From: Candidatus Electryonea clarkiae
Lineage (GTDB): Bacteria; Electryoneota; Electryoneia; Electryoneales; Electryoneaceae
Length of the DNA: 64,000 nucleotides
Assembly (NCBI GenBank): GCA_030765455.1
Contig: JAVCCM010000021.1
Span: forward strand, 43,071 to 107,070
Reading direction: 5' to 3'
A program made the position numbers and the translations under genes. The notes beneath the pieces are model-generated. The model was not told the origin of the DNA. It made no database searches and saw only the letters and a program-made list of their open reading frames with translations. Positions 9,396 through 19,453 of this stretch are shown here, piece by piece. Position 1 is the first letter of the stretch. The number at the start of each line of letters is the position of its first letter.

Positions 9396-11429
9396 ATGAA
9401 AACTGCTGTTATTTTTGTTTCACTATGTCTTGCCATCCTTTTTGTTTATCCTGTTCAAGTTGTTGCACAGATCGTGTTCTCCGAGCATACGATAGCACCT
9501 GATTTCGGCAGAGCTTTTTCTGTTTATGCTGCAGATATTGACGGCGACGGCGATATGGACGTGCTCGGAGCAGCTGGTACCGCTGATGACATTACCTGGT
9601 GGGAAAACGACGGCGAGCAGGACTTCACAGAGCATACAATAGCAGATAATTTTTTGGGTGCTTATAGTGTTTATGCTGCAGATATCGACAGCGATGACGA
9701 TATGGACGTGCTCGGTGCAGGTACTGGCGTTGATGACATTACCTGGTGGGAAAACGACGGCGAGCAGGACTTCACAGAGCATACAATAGCACCTGATTTC
9801 GCCGATGCTTCTTCTGTTTATGCTGCAGATATTGACGGCGACGGGGATATGGACGTGCTCGGAGCAGCTTCTTCCCCGGGTCATGACATTACCTGGTGGG
9901 AAAACGACGGCGAGCAGGACTTCACAGAGCATACAATAGCAGATAATTTTTTGGGTGCAATCTCTGTATATGCTGTAGATATTGACGGTGACGGCGATAT
10001 GGACGTGCTCGGAGGCGCAATGCACGAAGGTACTACCTGGTGGGAAAACGACGGCGATCAAGATTTTACAGAGCATACAGTGTCTGGTGATTTCTTCGTT
10101 ACCTGGTCTGTACATGCTGCAGATATTGATGGAGACGACGATATGGACGTGATGGGAGCAGCTGTTGGCCTTGATGACATTACCTGGTGGGAAAACGACG
10201 GCGAGCAGGAATTCACCGAGCATATAATAGCACCTGATTTCGACGGTGCTATTTCTGTTTATGCTGCAGATATTGACGGCGACGGGGATATGGACGTGCT
10301 CGGAGCAGCTGGTGTCGCTGATGACATTACCTGGTGGGAATACGACGGGGAGCAGGACTTCACAGAGCATACCATAGCAGGTAATTTCGAAGGTGCTTGG
10401 TCTGTTTATGCCGCGGATGTTGACAACGACGGCGATATGGACGTTATAGGAGCCGCTGCTTGGGCTGATGACATTACCTGGTGGGAAAATCTCGGAACTC
10501 CTCCTGATGAATTTGAACTTGTTTCTCCTGAAGATGAAGAAACAGTTGAAGATGATACCGTAACCGTTTACTGGACATCATCTTCAGATGATAACGAATT
10601 TCAGTATGTCGTCGAATGGTCAATTTTTGAAGAATTCCCACAAGATTCGACAATAATTGAATCGACTAACGATACTTTCTTTGTTCTAACTGAAGTTCTC
10701 GAGTTGGATGAATTTCCGGATGATATCACCATTTACTGGCGCGTAAAAGCGATAGATGAAAGCGGTTTATACAGGTGGGCGAATGATGACGATGAAGGCT
10801 GGTCGTTCGATATTTGTATCCCTGAGCCACCTGCTCCATTTAATCTTATTTCACCTCCAGACGGATTTGAATTAATCAATAATAGTGATTTTCCCCTGGT
10901 TTTCAGGTGGGAATCGACCACTGATCCCGATCCCGGTGACAGTATCATCTATATTATATTTGAATTGTCAACTGATATTGAATTTATAGATAATGTTTAC
11001 ACTGTCGAAGCAGTTGATTCAGTATCCCTCGATAGCATTGAGATAGATTCATACTGGTGGCGTGTCAGGGTGTTTGACACATTTGACCTGTCAACTGTTT
11101 CGGAGGTGAGGTCTTTGTCAGTTACCTTACCTGTCGGAGAAAAATATACCACCGATATTCCTACGGAATATTCTATCGTATCCGCATATCCAAATCCGTT
11201 CAATCCACTGCTGTCGGTGGTTATCGCCATACCTGAAAAATCAGAACTATCTGTAAAAATTGTAAATATAATTGGCGAAGAAGTCGTTTCCCTGGCAAAT
11301 GGTTCATACACACCTGGATACCATAAGTTCGCTTTTGATGCCGCCAAAATGTCCAGCGGTATCTACTTTATCCACGCTAATGTCCCAGGAAAAATGAATG
11401 AGGTCAGGAAGGTTGTGTTGATGAAGTGA
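9396..11429 (+). CDS. T9SS cargo: near-identical FG-GAP/VCBS repeats, two Fn3-like domains, sorting domain
   Basis: The 677-residue protein has a signal peptide (1-25, ending QVVAQ) and a GAGGGGATG-type ribosome binding site. Seven FG-GAP/VCBS repeats of ~49 residues (to ~370) are unusually alike at both protein and DNA level: the unit DDITWWENDGEQDFTEHTIA recurs almost unchanged with a 147-150-bp period. Two Fn3-like domains (~372-570) and a sorting domain (~590-677, YPNPFNPL, EVRKVVLMK) follow. The homogeneity implies recent repeat duplication or gene conversion and possibly variable repeat number. The role is probably extracellular adhesion or structure; this is inference. Confidence 0.88.
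   Translation: MKTAVIFVSLCLAILFVYPVQVVAQIVFSEHTIAPDFGRAFSVYAADIDGDGDMDVLGAAGTADDITWWENDGEQDFTEHTIADNFLGAYSVYAADIDSDDDMDVLGAGTGVDDITWWENDGEQDFTEHTIAPDFADASSVYAADIDGDGDMDVLGAASSPGHDITWWENDGEQDFTEHTIADNFLGAISVYAVDIDGDGDMDVLGGAMHEGTTWWENDGDQDFTEHTVSGDFFVTWSVHAADIDGDDDMDVMGAAVGLDDITWWENDGEQEFTEHIIAPDFDGAISVYAADIDGDGDMDVLGAAGVADDITWWEYDGEQDFTEHTIAGNFEGAWSVYAADVDNDGDMDVIGAAAWADDITWWENLGTPPDEFELVSPEDEETVEDDTVTVYWTSSSDDNEFQYVVEWSIFEEFPQDSTIIESTNDTFFVLTEVLELDEFPDDITIYWRVKAIDESGLYRWANDDDEGWSFDICIPEPPAPFNLISPPDGFELINNSDFPLVFRWESTTDPDPGDSIIYIIFELSTDIEFIDNVYTVEAVDSVSLDSIEIDSYWWRVRVFDTFDLSTVSEVRSLSVTLPVGEKYTTDIPTEYSIVSAYPNPFNPLLSVVIAIPEKSELSVKIVNIIGEEVVSLANGSYTPGYHKFAFDAAKMSSGIYFIHANVPGKMNEVRKVVLMK
9585..10500 (+). 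repeat. Coding tandem repeat, ~147-bp units (FG-GAP repeats)
   Basis: The segment beginning (G/C)ATGACATTACCTGGTGG recurs at 9585, 9732 and 9882 and again further on. Periods between the first three are 147 and 150 bp, and runs of 50-60 identical bases occur across units. A 150-bp unit reflects one inserted codon, so frame is always kept. Confidence 0.8.
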
Positions 11430-11528
11430 AGATAATTGTTTATACTAATAATACATCAATCTCATAATATTAATTGTCCGAACAATTTTTAGGATCTTCT
11501 CGTTCATACATCATGAAAGGAAGCTGAG

Positions 11529-14500
11529 ATGTCTCAACGTGTACTGTTATTGTTAATCCTTCCCCTGTTTCTATGTCATTTTGTAACTCTTGACGCTAAC
11601 GCTGTTTACGTTCAAAATGCTGTCATCAGCCTGATAGAGAATGCTGCTCCTGATGATATTCTTCCCGTAATAGTAATCATGGCAGAACGTCCCGACATGG
11701 AGTTGTTAGAAGACGATTTGTCAGGATTGAGACGGCGCGACAAGAGAATTGTAGTCTGGGAATACCTGGAAGAACTGGCGAATGAGAGTCAGGCGGATGT
11801 ACTGCGCTTCCTCGAATCAGAAAAGAGGAAGGGCAATGTTGACTTCTACCGGACAATCTATGTCGCTAACGGTATTGGGATTCATGCCAAAGCAAATGTA
11901 ATCAAGCAATTGCTGAATCGTACAGACCTGAAATCTATCTTTGATGACCGGGAGCAGGACACAATCGAACCTGTACCGGAGTCAAATCGATGTCATCGAG
12001 AACTGGATGACGTCAGTTGGAGCGTGGATTTTGTGAACGCCCGGCGGGCTTGGGCGCAGGGCTATACCGGCGAGGGTGTGATATGCGCGGTTTTCGATAC
12101 CGGGGTGCGTTATACCCATGAAGACCTGGAAGATCACATGTGGGATGGGGGAGATGAATACCCAAATCATGGATATGATTTTATTGGGAATGATAATGAT
12201 CCTACGGACACTAACGGTCATGGAACCGCAGTCGCTGGTCATGTAGCTGGAGACGGCACGGTGAATGGTGATACAACAGGCGTAGCGCCTGATGCTACGA
12301 TCATGGCAATAAACGCAGTCGGTTCTCGAACAGCCTTCTGGAGTGCCCTCGATTTTGTCCTCGAGCAGGGCGCTGATGTGATCTCTACATCACTTGCTTT
12401 TTACGGTGACAATACCGATCAGGATTTAAAATCGCAGTGGCGTGAAAACTTTGACATCATGAATGAAGCTGGGGTTATTACTGCAAAATCCGGAGGTAAC
12501 CGTCGAGGAAGCGCAATTCCCTATCAGCAGGTATCTACTCCATCGGGTTCGCCTTCACCCTGGCGGCATCCTGATGAAATCGAAGAAGGTGGGCGTGGCG
12601 GCATTATAAGTTGTGGTGCAGTAGAAAGTGATTCCGGCTATGCCAATTATTCTTCTGATGGTCCCACCACCTGGGAAGACGCACCGGACTATAATGACTA
12701 TATATGGAACGATGGCAATGATGTCGGAATGATATTCCCCGATGTCTCGGCTCCCGCCGGGAACGGATATACACTTAGTAATTCTTCAGACACCGGATTC
12801 AGGAACGATTTCAGCGGGACATCAATGGCAACACCACATGTCGCTGGTGTCATTACCCTGATGCTGTCCAAAAATATTGACCTTGAGCCCGAAGACGTTG
12901 ATATGATTCTGCAGACAACCGCCTATGATCTTGGAGATGAAGGAAAAGATAATGATTATGGCGCCGGTCTTGTTCAGGCTGACGAAGCATTATTAGCTAT
13001 TGACGAACCGGGTGAACCGGACGCGACTGTCAGCGGTATTATTTTCAACACTTTTACCGAAGAACCGGTTGAAGGAGCTATAATATATGTTGGCGTTCCA
13101 AGGGATACTACCGACGAGGATGGTTACTATGAGCTGAACAATGTCCATTCAGGTGATAAAACCGTCCGTATAAGGCGACCGCATTATTACTATTTCAGCG
13201 AGGAAATGACAATTGATCCCGGTGATAGCGAGATAGACTTTGAAATTACTCCATTAGCCACCTTGTCTGGAATAATCTATGATTCCGAAACTGAAGAACC
13301 AGTGGAGGGTGCAGTCATTGCCTGGAAGAGTTATTCCGACACGACAGATGCTATCGGCGCATACTCCCTGGTAGATATCAGGACTTCGACAGATACACTG
13401 ATAATTGAAGCTGAACATTATTTCGATTACGAGGATAATGAGTACGAAATCCCCGACGGGTATAATGAAGAAGATTTCGCAATTGATGTGCTTTCCGGAG
13501 ATCTTACGGGCACAGTGATCGATGAGTTCACTGAAGAGCCGCTTTTGGGCGCTTTGGTAACAGTAATTGATTCGCGAACAGGGTTATCGTACCGAGAGAT
13601 TGAGACAATTGAAACAGGCGAATATTTGGCGCCTGCATTGCATGACGGAGTGAGATACCTGGTGGCTGTTACTTTAGACAGTTATGCCCCCTCTGACACT
13701 GAGCAGGTAAATATTCGCTGGAACCGTGAAAATACCCGCGACTTTGAGCTGATACCGATTTTCGAACGCAATATCGAGTACCTTCAGACAGAACAACCTC
13801 TTGAAACCTGGGTTTTAACTGCGGGGATAGTAACCCAGGGAAGCAATATCACCGATACAGCACATACCGATATTTATTTCCAGGATTCTACAGGATGGGG
13901 AATACAACTCTGGGATGAGGAACCGCGGGATACTGCGAATAATATTAATCGTGGCGATGAAATCAGTGTAACCGGATTCCTTGTTGATGAGAATGATATT
14001 ACAAAGATTATCGAATTTGAACTGGAAGTAGTCGGTATCGGCAACCCAATGCCCGAACCAAGGACAGGTACGACTTTCGAAATGGCTCAGAATGACGAAA
14101 GGGAAGGAGCATGGGGACAGATAAGCGGTCAAATTAACAGGACTCCTCCCGGAGAAGGCAGGTATTCATTAATCGTGGACGACGGCAGCGGACAATGTGC
14201 GGTCCTGATTATTGATCATACAGGAATTGATTTAACAGGAATGGTGGAAGGTGACTGGGGATTATTTACCGGTGTTATTGGAGTATCAAGGCAGGGTGTC
14301 AGGATAATACCCAATATGCAGCAGGACATTGAACTTATTGAAATAAACCCGCCTACAGAGCTTACCGCTGAAACTACCGAGCAAGCTGATCCTGTCGGAT
14401 TAGAAGTTACTTTAACCTGGATTCATGATAACAGTCTTGATGCATTCCGCAATTATGGTATTTTTCGTGACGGTGAATATATTGACCAAAGCCAGGATAC

Positions 14501-14930
14501 AACCTGGTCAGAGGTATTGGAAGTGCCCGATGACTGGGGTGAATACAGTTGGACGTATTATGTTACTGCGGTTTATTATGAAGGTGAAACCGAAGCCTCC
14601 AACGAAGTCGAAGTGACCTGGTATTTTACCACGGTTTTCGAACGCCTCTGGTCGGGAATACCCACTGAGTGGGCGCTGGAAGCAATCTATCCGAACCCAT
14701 TCAACCCGACATTATCGGCAGTGATTGCGCTGCCTGATCGCTCAGAGCTGCAGATAAGCATCTACAATATAGTAGGTCAGCAAGTTGCGGTACTCGCCAA
14801 CGGTATTTATGAAGCCGGATACCAGAAGTTTGCCTATGACGGGATAAACATGACAAGCGGTATTTATTTTTTACACGCTACTGTGCCGGGGAAGTTGGAT
14901 GAGGTAAGGAAGATTGTATTGATGAAATGA
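11529..14930 (+). CDS. Subtilisin-like S8 serine protease with T9SS sorting domain
   Basis: The 1133-residue secreted protease has a signal peptide (1-~25) and an inhibitor-like propeptide region (~30-150, VIVIMAERPD...). The S8 domain (~165-490) has catalytic Asp190 (FDTGV), His231 (NGHGTAVAGH) and Ser432 (SGTSMATPHVAG), with an SGGN segment for the oxyanion Asn. It is followed by carboxypeptidase-regulatory-like repeats, an OB-like pair (TAGIVTQGSN, VDDGSGQCAVLI), an Fn3-like domain and the sorting domain (YPNPFNPT ... EVRKIVLMK). The part after the protease matches the C-terminal cassette of the FG-GAP genes at 1 and 21851. It is a paralogue of the protease at 32779. It probably degrades extracellular protein, possibly after surface anchoring. 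Confidence 0.93.
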   Translation: MSQRVLLLLILPLFLCHFVTLDANAVYVQNAVISLIENAAPDDILPVIVIMAERPDMELLEDDLSGLRRRDKRIVVWEYLEELANESQADVLRFLESEKRKGNVDFYRTIYVANGIGIHAKANVIKQLLNRTDLKSIFDDREQDTIEPVPESNRCHRELDDVSWSVDFVNARRAWAQGYTGEGVICAVFDTGVRYTHEDLEDHMWDGGDEYPNHGYDFIGNDNDPTDTNGHGTAVAGHVAGDGTVNGDTTGVAPDATIMAINAVGSRTAFWSALDFVLEQGADVISTSLAFYGDNTDQDLKSQWRENFDIMNEAGVITAKSGGNRRGSAIPYQQVSTPSGSPSPWRHPDEIEEGGRGGIISCGAVESDSGYANYSSDGPTTWEDAPDYNDYIWNDGNDVGMIFPDVSAPAGNGYTLSNSSDTGFRNDFSGTSMATPHVAGVITLMLSKNIDLEPEDVDMILQTTAYDLGDEGKDNDYGAGLVQADEALLAIDEPGEPDATVSGIIFNTFTEEPVEGAIIYVGVPRDTTDEDGYYELNNVHSGDKTVRIRRPHYYYFSEEMTIDPGDSEIDFEITPLATLSGIIYDSETEEPVEGAVIAWKSYSDTTDAIGAYSLVDIRTSTDTLIIEAEHYFDYEDNEYEIPDGYNEEDFAIDVLSGDLTGTVIDEFTEEPLLGALVTVIDSRTGLSYREIETIETGEYLAPALHDGVRYLVAVTLDSYAPSDTEQVNIRWNRENTRDFELIPIFERNIEYLQTEQPLETWVLTAGIVTQGSNITDTAHTDIYFQDSTGWGIQLWDEEPRDTANNINRGDEISVTGFLVDENDITKIIEFELEVVGIGNPMPEPRTGTTFEMAQNDEREGAWGQISGQINRTPPGEGRYSLIVDDGSGQCAVLIIDHTGIDLTGMVEGDWGLFTGVIGVSRQGVRIIPNMQQDIELIEINPPTELTAETTEQADPVGLEVTLTWIHDNSLDAFRNYGIFRDGEYIDQSQDTTWSEVLEVPDDWGEYSWTYYVTAVYYEGETEASNEVEVTWYFTTVFERLWSGIPTEWALEAIYPNPFNPTLSAVIALPDRSELQISIYNIVGQQVAVLANGIYEAGYQKFAYDGINMTSGIYFLHATVPGKLDEVRKIVLMK

Positions 14931-15070
14931 GGCGAGTTAAGTATTGATTTTTTAAGAGAAGAGTTGATATACTGGTTCTTGACGGTATTGCGTCATGTTT
15001 ATTGCTAAAAGTCTGGTTATTCGATGTGTTAATGATAAAGTAAAATTATCAGAAACTTTGAGTCGATCAG

Positions 15071-15182
15071 CCAAAAAGAAAACAACAAACCGCAGAGAAC
15101 ACAAAGTATGCACTAAGATCACAAAGGCAATCTCCGTGCTCTTTGCGAATTCTTTGAGTACTTTGTGGTTTTTCTTTTTGGC
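15071..15182. repeat. Large palindromic repeat (AACCGCAGAG...CTTTGTGGTT type)
   Basis: The left half (CCAAAAAGAAAACAACAAAC, CGCAGAGAACACAAAGTATG...) and the right half (...GAATTCTTTGAGTACTTTG, TGGTTTTTCTTTTTGG) are imperfect reverse complements over ~50 bp each. The element fills the space between two convergent cargo genes and could fold into one long hairpin that insulates them. Very similar intergenic repeats are, from general knowledge, common in many bacterial genomes. Confidence 0.7.
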
Positions 15183-15263
15183 GCTGCTGAACCTTAGATC
15201 GTTCAAGTATGTGTTTTATATTAACGAGGCAAAACTTTCAGAAATAATATAATTGTGGAATTG

Positions 15264-17012
15264 TCATTTCATCACAACAATTTTTTCTGTTTCATTTCGT
15301 GTTCCATTAATCTTTGCATTCAGGAAATATACTCCGCTTGGCAGGTTGTTGGAATTCAAACTGATTCTGTGTGAACCATGAGGATAATATCCTTTTGACA
15401 GTGTCAACGCCTTCTCGCCGACCAGATTAAAAACACTAATCTCCAGGAATGAGTTCAGGGGTAAATCAATTTCGATGTTTGTCGAGGAATTAGCTGGATT
15501 AGGATATATGCTTCGAATGATTACATTGGAAGGAAAGGGCGAATTAGTTTCTTCTACTCTATCTTCCCGACCAGCGACTCTACCATTGGGATATAACTTG
15601 AATAATCTAAGCTCTTGGTTACCATCATCATCATTTATCGTGAATGCTACGGCAGTAATGATAGATCCATCTTCAACCGGTTCAGCCCTGAACCGATCAG
15701 CAGAGTAGAAATATGCTGCATTGGTAATCTGGACAGGTTCATCCCATACACTCTCGCCATTTAAATTCAGATTGGAAGCAACTACATTATTATATCTTAC
15801 TCTATGAGGAATATCGGGTGAAGGATTAAGATTTAATGCATACAGGTTATTCGATTCTTCTGGTAGAATAAGCAGCGGTTCGTAACGGCTATCAACTTCA
15901 ATGAGAGTATCATAGACTGCATAAGTATCAACGAGTGCAAATTCTCCTTCTAAATTGATTTTAACAAATTTACACTCATCTGCCTGATAAGCACACTTTA
16001 TATGAACGGTTAGCGCTATGGTTGAATCGGGCAATAGCACAGGAGGTGATACTCGCGATCTATTATATATTTGAACTATACCATCATCTTGCCATGAGGG
16101 AACTTGATCCAGAGTCCATCTTCGTATGTTTAAATATCTGTGATCATAAAGACGCGTGAGAACAATACCTCCTACTGGATCTACATTAATATAGTGAGGA
16201 GGCGCATAGTTCCGCCCAGGAACCCTTATAGGTCTGTGCCACAGCATAACACCACCAGCGGAAATATGTTGAATGTTCATCCTATCTTCATCAGGGTGAT
16301 CCTTCCATACAATGAACAATCCTCCTTCTTCGTCAGGAGAGCAGGAAGCATAAGCTGACTGACTATGATAATCATCCATGTTTGGATGTGTGTTAACCTT
16401 ATTTGTGCCATCAGCATTAATTCCACAAACTCTTAAACCATCACTTGCGTAATAAATCCATAATCCTCCAACACCATCGGGGACAGTCCAAGGCCATGGA
16501 TCTGAATATGGTAAATGATACTCTTCGCGAAATCCTCCAACTTCCATTCCAGGGGGATCCCATTCAGTGTTTCCTTCAATATCATATATCTGGTAATATA
16601 GCTGATAATTAGTTGAATAGATTAAGGCGAGTTCATTGCCACCGTTTGCAGTGCATCCTATAATAGGTCGTGTAAAGACATAGAAGGTATCAACAGGTAG
16701 ATTAATTGGTTCATTGAAGGAGCGGAATCCGTCTTCATCAAAAAACTGAAGTTTAGCATCCCACCTTGTCTGCCAGGCAATCCAGAATCCTCCAGTTGAA
16801 ACCGATATAATCTGCCAATTATAAATTCTGCTGTTTTCTTCCAGTAGGACGCCATCTGATTCCCATTGCGCATGTGTTAATACAGGTAAAACAATCAAGA
16901 AAATAATGGTCGGTATGGTAATACTAAAATTATTAGTGTTTATGCAAAATAGAATTCTCCCGATTGTCCTCAATGAAAACATGAAACTATTAAACCATCT
17001 ATTGGAAATCAT
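15264..17012 (-). CDS. T9SS cargo of unknown function, propeller-like repeats
   Basis: The 582-residue protein has a long N-terminus with a hydrophobic signal segment (about residues 29-48, ending LTHAQ). A GGAG lies ~9 nt ahead of the ATG. The body contains weakly conserved repeats such as FWIAWQTRWDAKLQFFDEDG and LFIVWKDHPDEDRMNIQHIS, distantly like the W.D.R repeats of the gene at 3324. The C-terminus (~500-582) is a sorting domain with IYPNPANSSTNIEIDLP, an LVGEKAL core, LPSGVYFLNA and a KIVVMK tail. It is the only cargo gene in the 41.6-kb run on the - strand. It is convergent with the S8 protease gene and divergent from the LVIVD pair. No catalytic motif was recognised. Confidence 0.85.
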   Translation of the reverse strand: MISNRWFNSFMFSLRTIGRILFCINTNNFSITIPTIIFLIVLPVLTHAQWESDGVLLEENSRIYNWQIISVSTGGFWIAWQTRWDAKLQFFDEDGFRSFNEPINLPVDTFYVFTRPIIGCTANGGNELALIYSTNYQLYYQIYDIEGNTEWDPPGMEVGGFREEYHLPYSDPWPWTVPDGVGGLWIYYASDGLRVCGINADGTNKVNTHPNMDDYHSQSAYASCSPDEEGGLFIVWKDHPDEDRMNIQHISAGGVMLWHRPIRVPGRNYAPPHYINVDPVGGIVLTRLYDHRYLNIRRWTLDQVPSWQDDGIVQIYNRSRVSPPVLLPDSTIALTVHIKCAYQADECKFVKINLEGEFALVDTYAVYDTLIEVDSRYEPLLILPEESNNLYALNLNPSPDIPHRVRYNNVVASNLNLNGESVWDEPVQITNAAYFYSADRFRAEPVEDGSIITAVAFTINDDDGNQELRLFKLYPNGRVAGREDRVEETNSPFPSNVIIRSIYPNPANSSTNIEIDLPLNSFLEISVFNLVGEKALTLSKGYYPHGSHRISLNSNNLPSGVYFLNAKINGTRNETEKIVVMK

Positions 17013-17191
17013 GAGAAAACTCCATAAATTTTAGTTCGGTTGATTATAAGGAATTATACTCAAAGCAGTTTAAATCAGGTATATAAAAACTACTAAATCT
17101 TTTTAGTTAAAACAATACACTATAGTTAAACAAACTGATTGTATTTCGCTCATTTCTTTCGGAAATAGTATTTATTCTTTCGGAGATCAAG

Positions 17192-19453
17192 GTGAAAATC
17201 ATCTGTACGTTAATACTTCTTTTAACAACGAGTATCTGTTGTTATGGTCTTGACAGCCTGGATATCAGCCTTGTTGATCTCTATCCTGTTGGCTGGGATG
17301 ATGTTGGTAGAATTACTATTTCTGGAGATTATGCTTTCCTTGCCTCGCGACGAACCGGCGCACAAATCATCGATATCGAAAATCCCGAAAATCTTCAGTC
17401 TATCAGTTCAATCTACTCGCCTTATTGTATGGACATCGCAGTTCTTGATACCATCGTATGCATCGCCGACAGTTTATCCGGAATTATCATTGTTGACATT
17501 TCCGAACCCGAATGTCCGGATGTAATTTCAAGAGTTGCGACCAATGGCGAAGCCCAGGGAGTGATTATTGATTATCCGTTTATTTTTGTGGCGGATGGCA
17601 CTGAGGGAATTTGCATAATCGATATTACTGATATACAAAATCCATATATATACAGTTCGCTTGATACTGATGGAAATTCGAGAGCTATTGCCCGTTATTA
17701 CTCAACAATAATCGTAGCAGATGGCGAAGGCGGTTTGTGTGCAATTAACGCAACAGAGCCAGAACATTTACTTGAGATAGATGTTATAGATCTCGATGCG
17801 AACAATGCGGTAGATGTGGATGTGGAAGGAGGTCTGGCGGTTGTCGCTGCTGATTCTGGTGGAACCCGGATTGTCGATATTTCAAATCCCTCAAATATGG
17901 TCGAGTTAGGCACTGACATTTATCCAGGCGAAAATACAAGATATGTAGATGCCATTCCGGGACACGTGTGGGCGACATATCGACAGCAAAGAATCTTCAG
18001 GAAAATTGATACAAGCGATCCATATAATCCTGTTCCCATTGGATTATGTGAACTGGATAGACTTCGTAATAACAATGTAAGAGCGTCTGCTTATCCGGCA
18101 GATATTTTCATTAGAGATAATATTATATTCTTGGGCTGTGGATGGTTAGGATTAGCTACTTTTGAGATACCTGTCAATCAATCCAGTGATTATACAGGAG
18201 TAATTTCAAGTCCAAATAGACTTCATAGAATCACTGCCTCTGAGGATTACATTGCTGCGGTCGATAGACGTTACTATCGAGACTGGATGCTTTTCGCTCG
18301 TAAGAATGAAAATGATATAAATCAGAATTTTCATTTAACATCTATGGACATTACTGATATCGTATTAGTTGATAATTACTTGTTTGTTCTTCATGCGCCT
18401 GATGAGTATGCCTATGGTAATCAGAATTCTAATTCATCACAGGTAATTGATATTGAAAATCCTTCTAACCCTATCTTACATGATAACTTTTCAGATGGAT
18501 CTAGACTCATAGTTCAAGGTACTAATCTATTCCTCATTTATGATTTATGGACTGGTAATAACTGGTACTCATATGATGCTGGATTAATTCAAATAGACAT
18601 AAGTAATCCTGACCTTATTCAGCAATTGGAAGAATTTGAATTACCTGGTCACGCTTCTGCATACAATTTATGTGCATCTGAAAATTATGTTTGTGTATCA
18701 GGTTATTATTCAGATGATACGACGGAACCCCAAGTGTCAGAACCTCGAATATGCCTGTTTGAAATAGAGGAGAATGGGATTGCGGCGCGACGAGGCTATG
18801 TTGTTGTACCGACAATAGTTGATGCTATTCAGGTAAAAGATGAAGCGCTTTATACAGGAATGCAAAACAATGATCATTTATTTGTGTATGATATATCAAA
18901 TCCTGATAGCAGCGCACTCGTTGACAGCCTGGGACAAGGCAGTGGAATTATCGAGATGGATTCTTATGAAGATTATCTATATATCCTGTTAGCAAATGGC
19001 AGAATTGTTATTTATGACATTTCAAGTCCCTTCGAGCCGGTTGAAACGGCTTATCATTCATCATACAGCCGCCCCAACGATATTTCAGTAGTAGATGGCT
19101 GGATATATACTGCTGAAAACGCTTTCATCGGTATTTACGAAGGTCCTGATGCATTAGGTATTAAACCATCAGTAAAAGTTCAGCCTCTCAAATATTCGCT
19201 TTCCCAGGTATATCCAAATCCGTTTAATTCCACAACCCAGGTTCATTTCAGCCTGGCACAAATAAGCAGGATCAAGATTTCAGTTTACGATATACTTGGA
19301 CGAGAAGTGGTACAGTTGGTCAATCACCAGTTAAGCGCCGGAGATCATTCCGTTCAATTCGACGGTTCAAAACTTCCCAGTGGTATCTACTTCATCCATG
19401 CCAGTGTGTCGGGAAAGATGGATGAGGTGCGGAAGGTTGTATTATTACGATGA
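17192..19453 (+). CDS. T9SS cargo: LVIVD-repeat beta-propeller
   Basis: The 753-residue protein has a short signal peptide (1-~20, ending SICCYG). LVIVD repeats run through ~30-640, each built on a strand such as IVDIS(E/N)P..P and a ..(V/I)A...G..IIDI turn; such repeats form secreted or surface beta-propellers. The sorting domain (~670-753) has YPNPFNSTTQVHFSL, a DILGREV core, LPSGIYFIHASVSGKMDEVRKVVLLR. Its TGA stop overlaps the ATG of the next gene (ATGA), so the two LVIVD proteins are probably translationally coupled and may act together. The binding partner is unknown. Confidence 0.88.
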   Translation: MKIICTLILLLTTSICCYGLDSLDISLVDLYPVGWDDVGRITISGDYAFLASRRTGAQIIDIENPENLQSISSIYSPYCMDIAVLDTIVCIADSLSGIIIVDISEPECPDVISRVATNGEAQGVIIDYPFIFVADGTEGICIIDITDIQNPYIYSSLDTDGNSRAIARYYSTIIVADGEGGLCAINATEPEHLLEIDVIDLDANNAVDVDVEGGLAVVAADSGGTRIVDISNPSNMVELGTDIYPGENTRYVDAIPGHVWATYRQQRIFRKIDTSDPYNPVPIGLCELDRLRNNNVRASAYPADIFIRDNIIFLGCGWLGLATFEIPVNQSSDYTGVISSPNRLHRITASEDYIAAVDRRYYRDWMLFARKNENDINQNFHLTSMDITDIVLVDNYLFVLHAPDEYAYGNQNSNSSQVIDIENPSNPILHDNFSDGSRLIVQGTNLFLIYDLWTGNNWYSYDAGLIQIDISNPDLIQQLEEFELPGHASAYNLCASENYVCVSGYYSDDTTEPQVSEPRICLFEIEENGIAARRGYVVVPTIVDAIQVKDEALYTGMQNNDHLFVYDISNPDSSALVDSLGQGSGIIEMDSYEDYLYILLANGRIVIYDISSPFEPVETAYHSSYSRPNDISVVDGWIYTAENAFIGIYEGPDALGIKPSVKVQPLKYSLSQVYPNPFNSTTQVHFSLAQISRIKISVYDILGREVVQLVNHQLSAGDHSVQFDGSKLPSGIYFIHASVSGKMDEVRKVVLLR

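Noticed and set aside
9423..10370. 315-codon open frame on the - strand
   Set aside because: It is the antisense shadow of the repeated FG-GAP coding region, with the same periodicity and no signal of its own.
11472..11490. AATTGT-CCGA-ACAATTTTT hairpin after the cargo gene ending at 11429
   Set aside because: The six-bp stem is nearly all A-T pairs and too weak to call a terminator.
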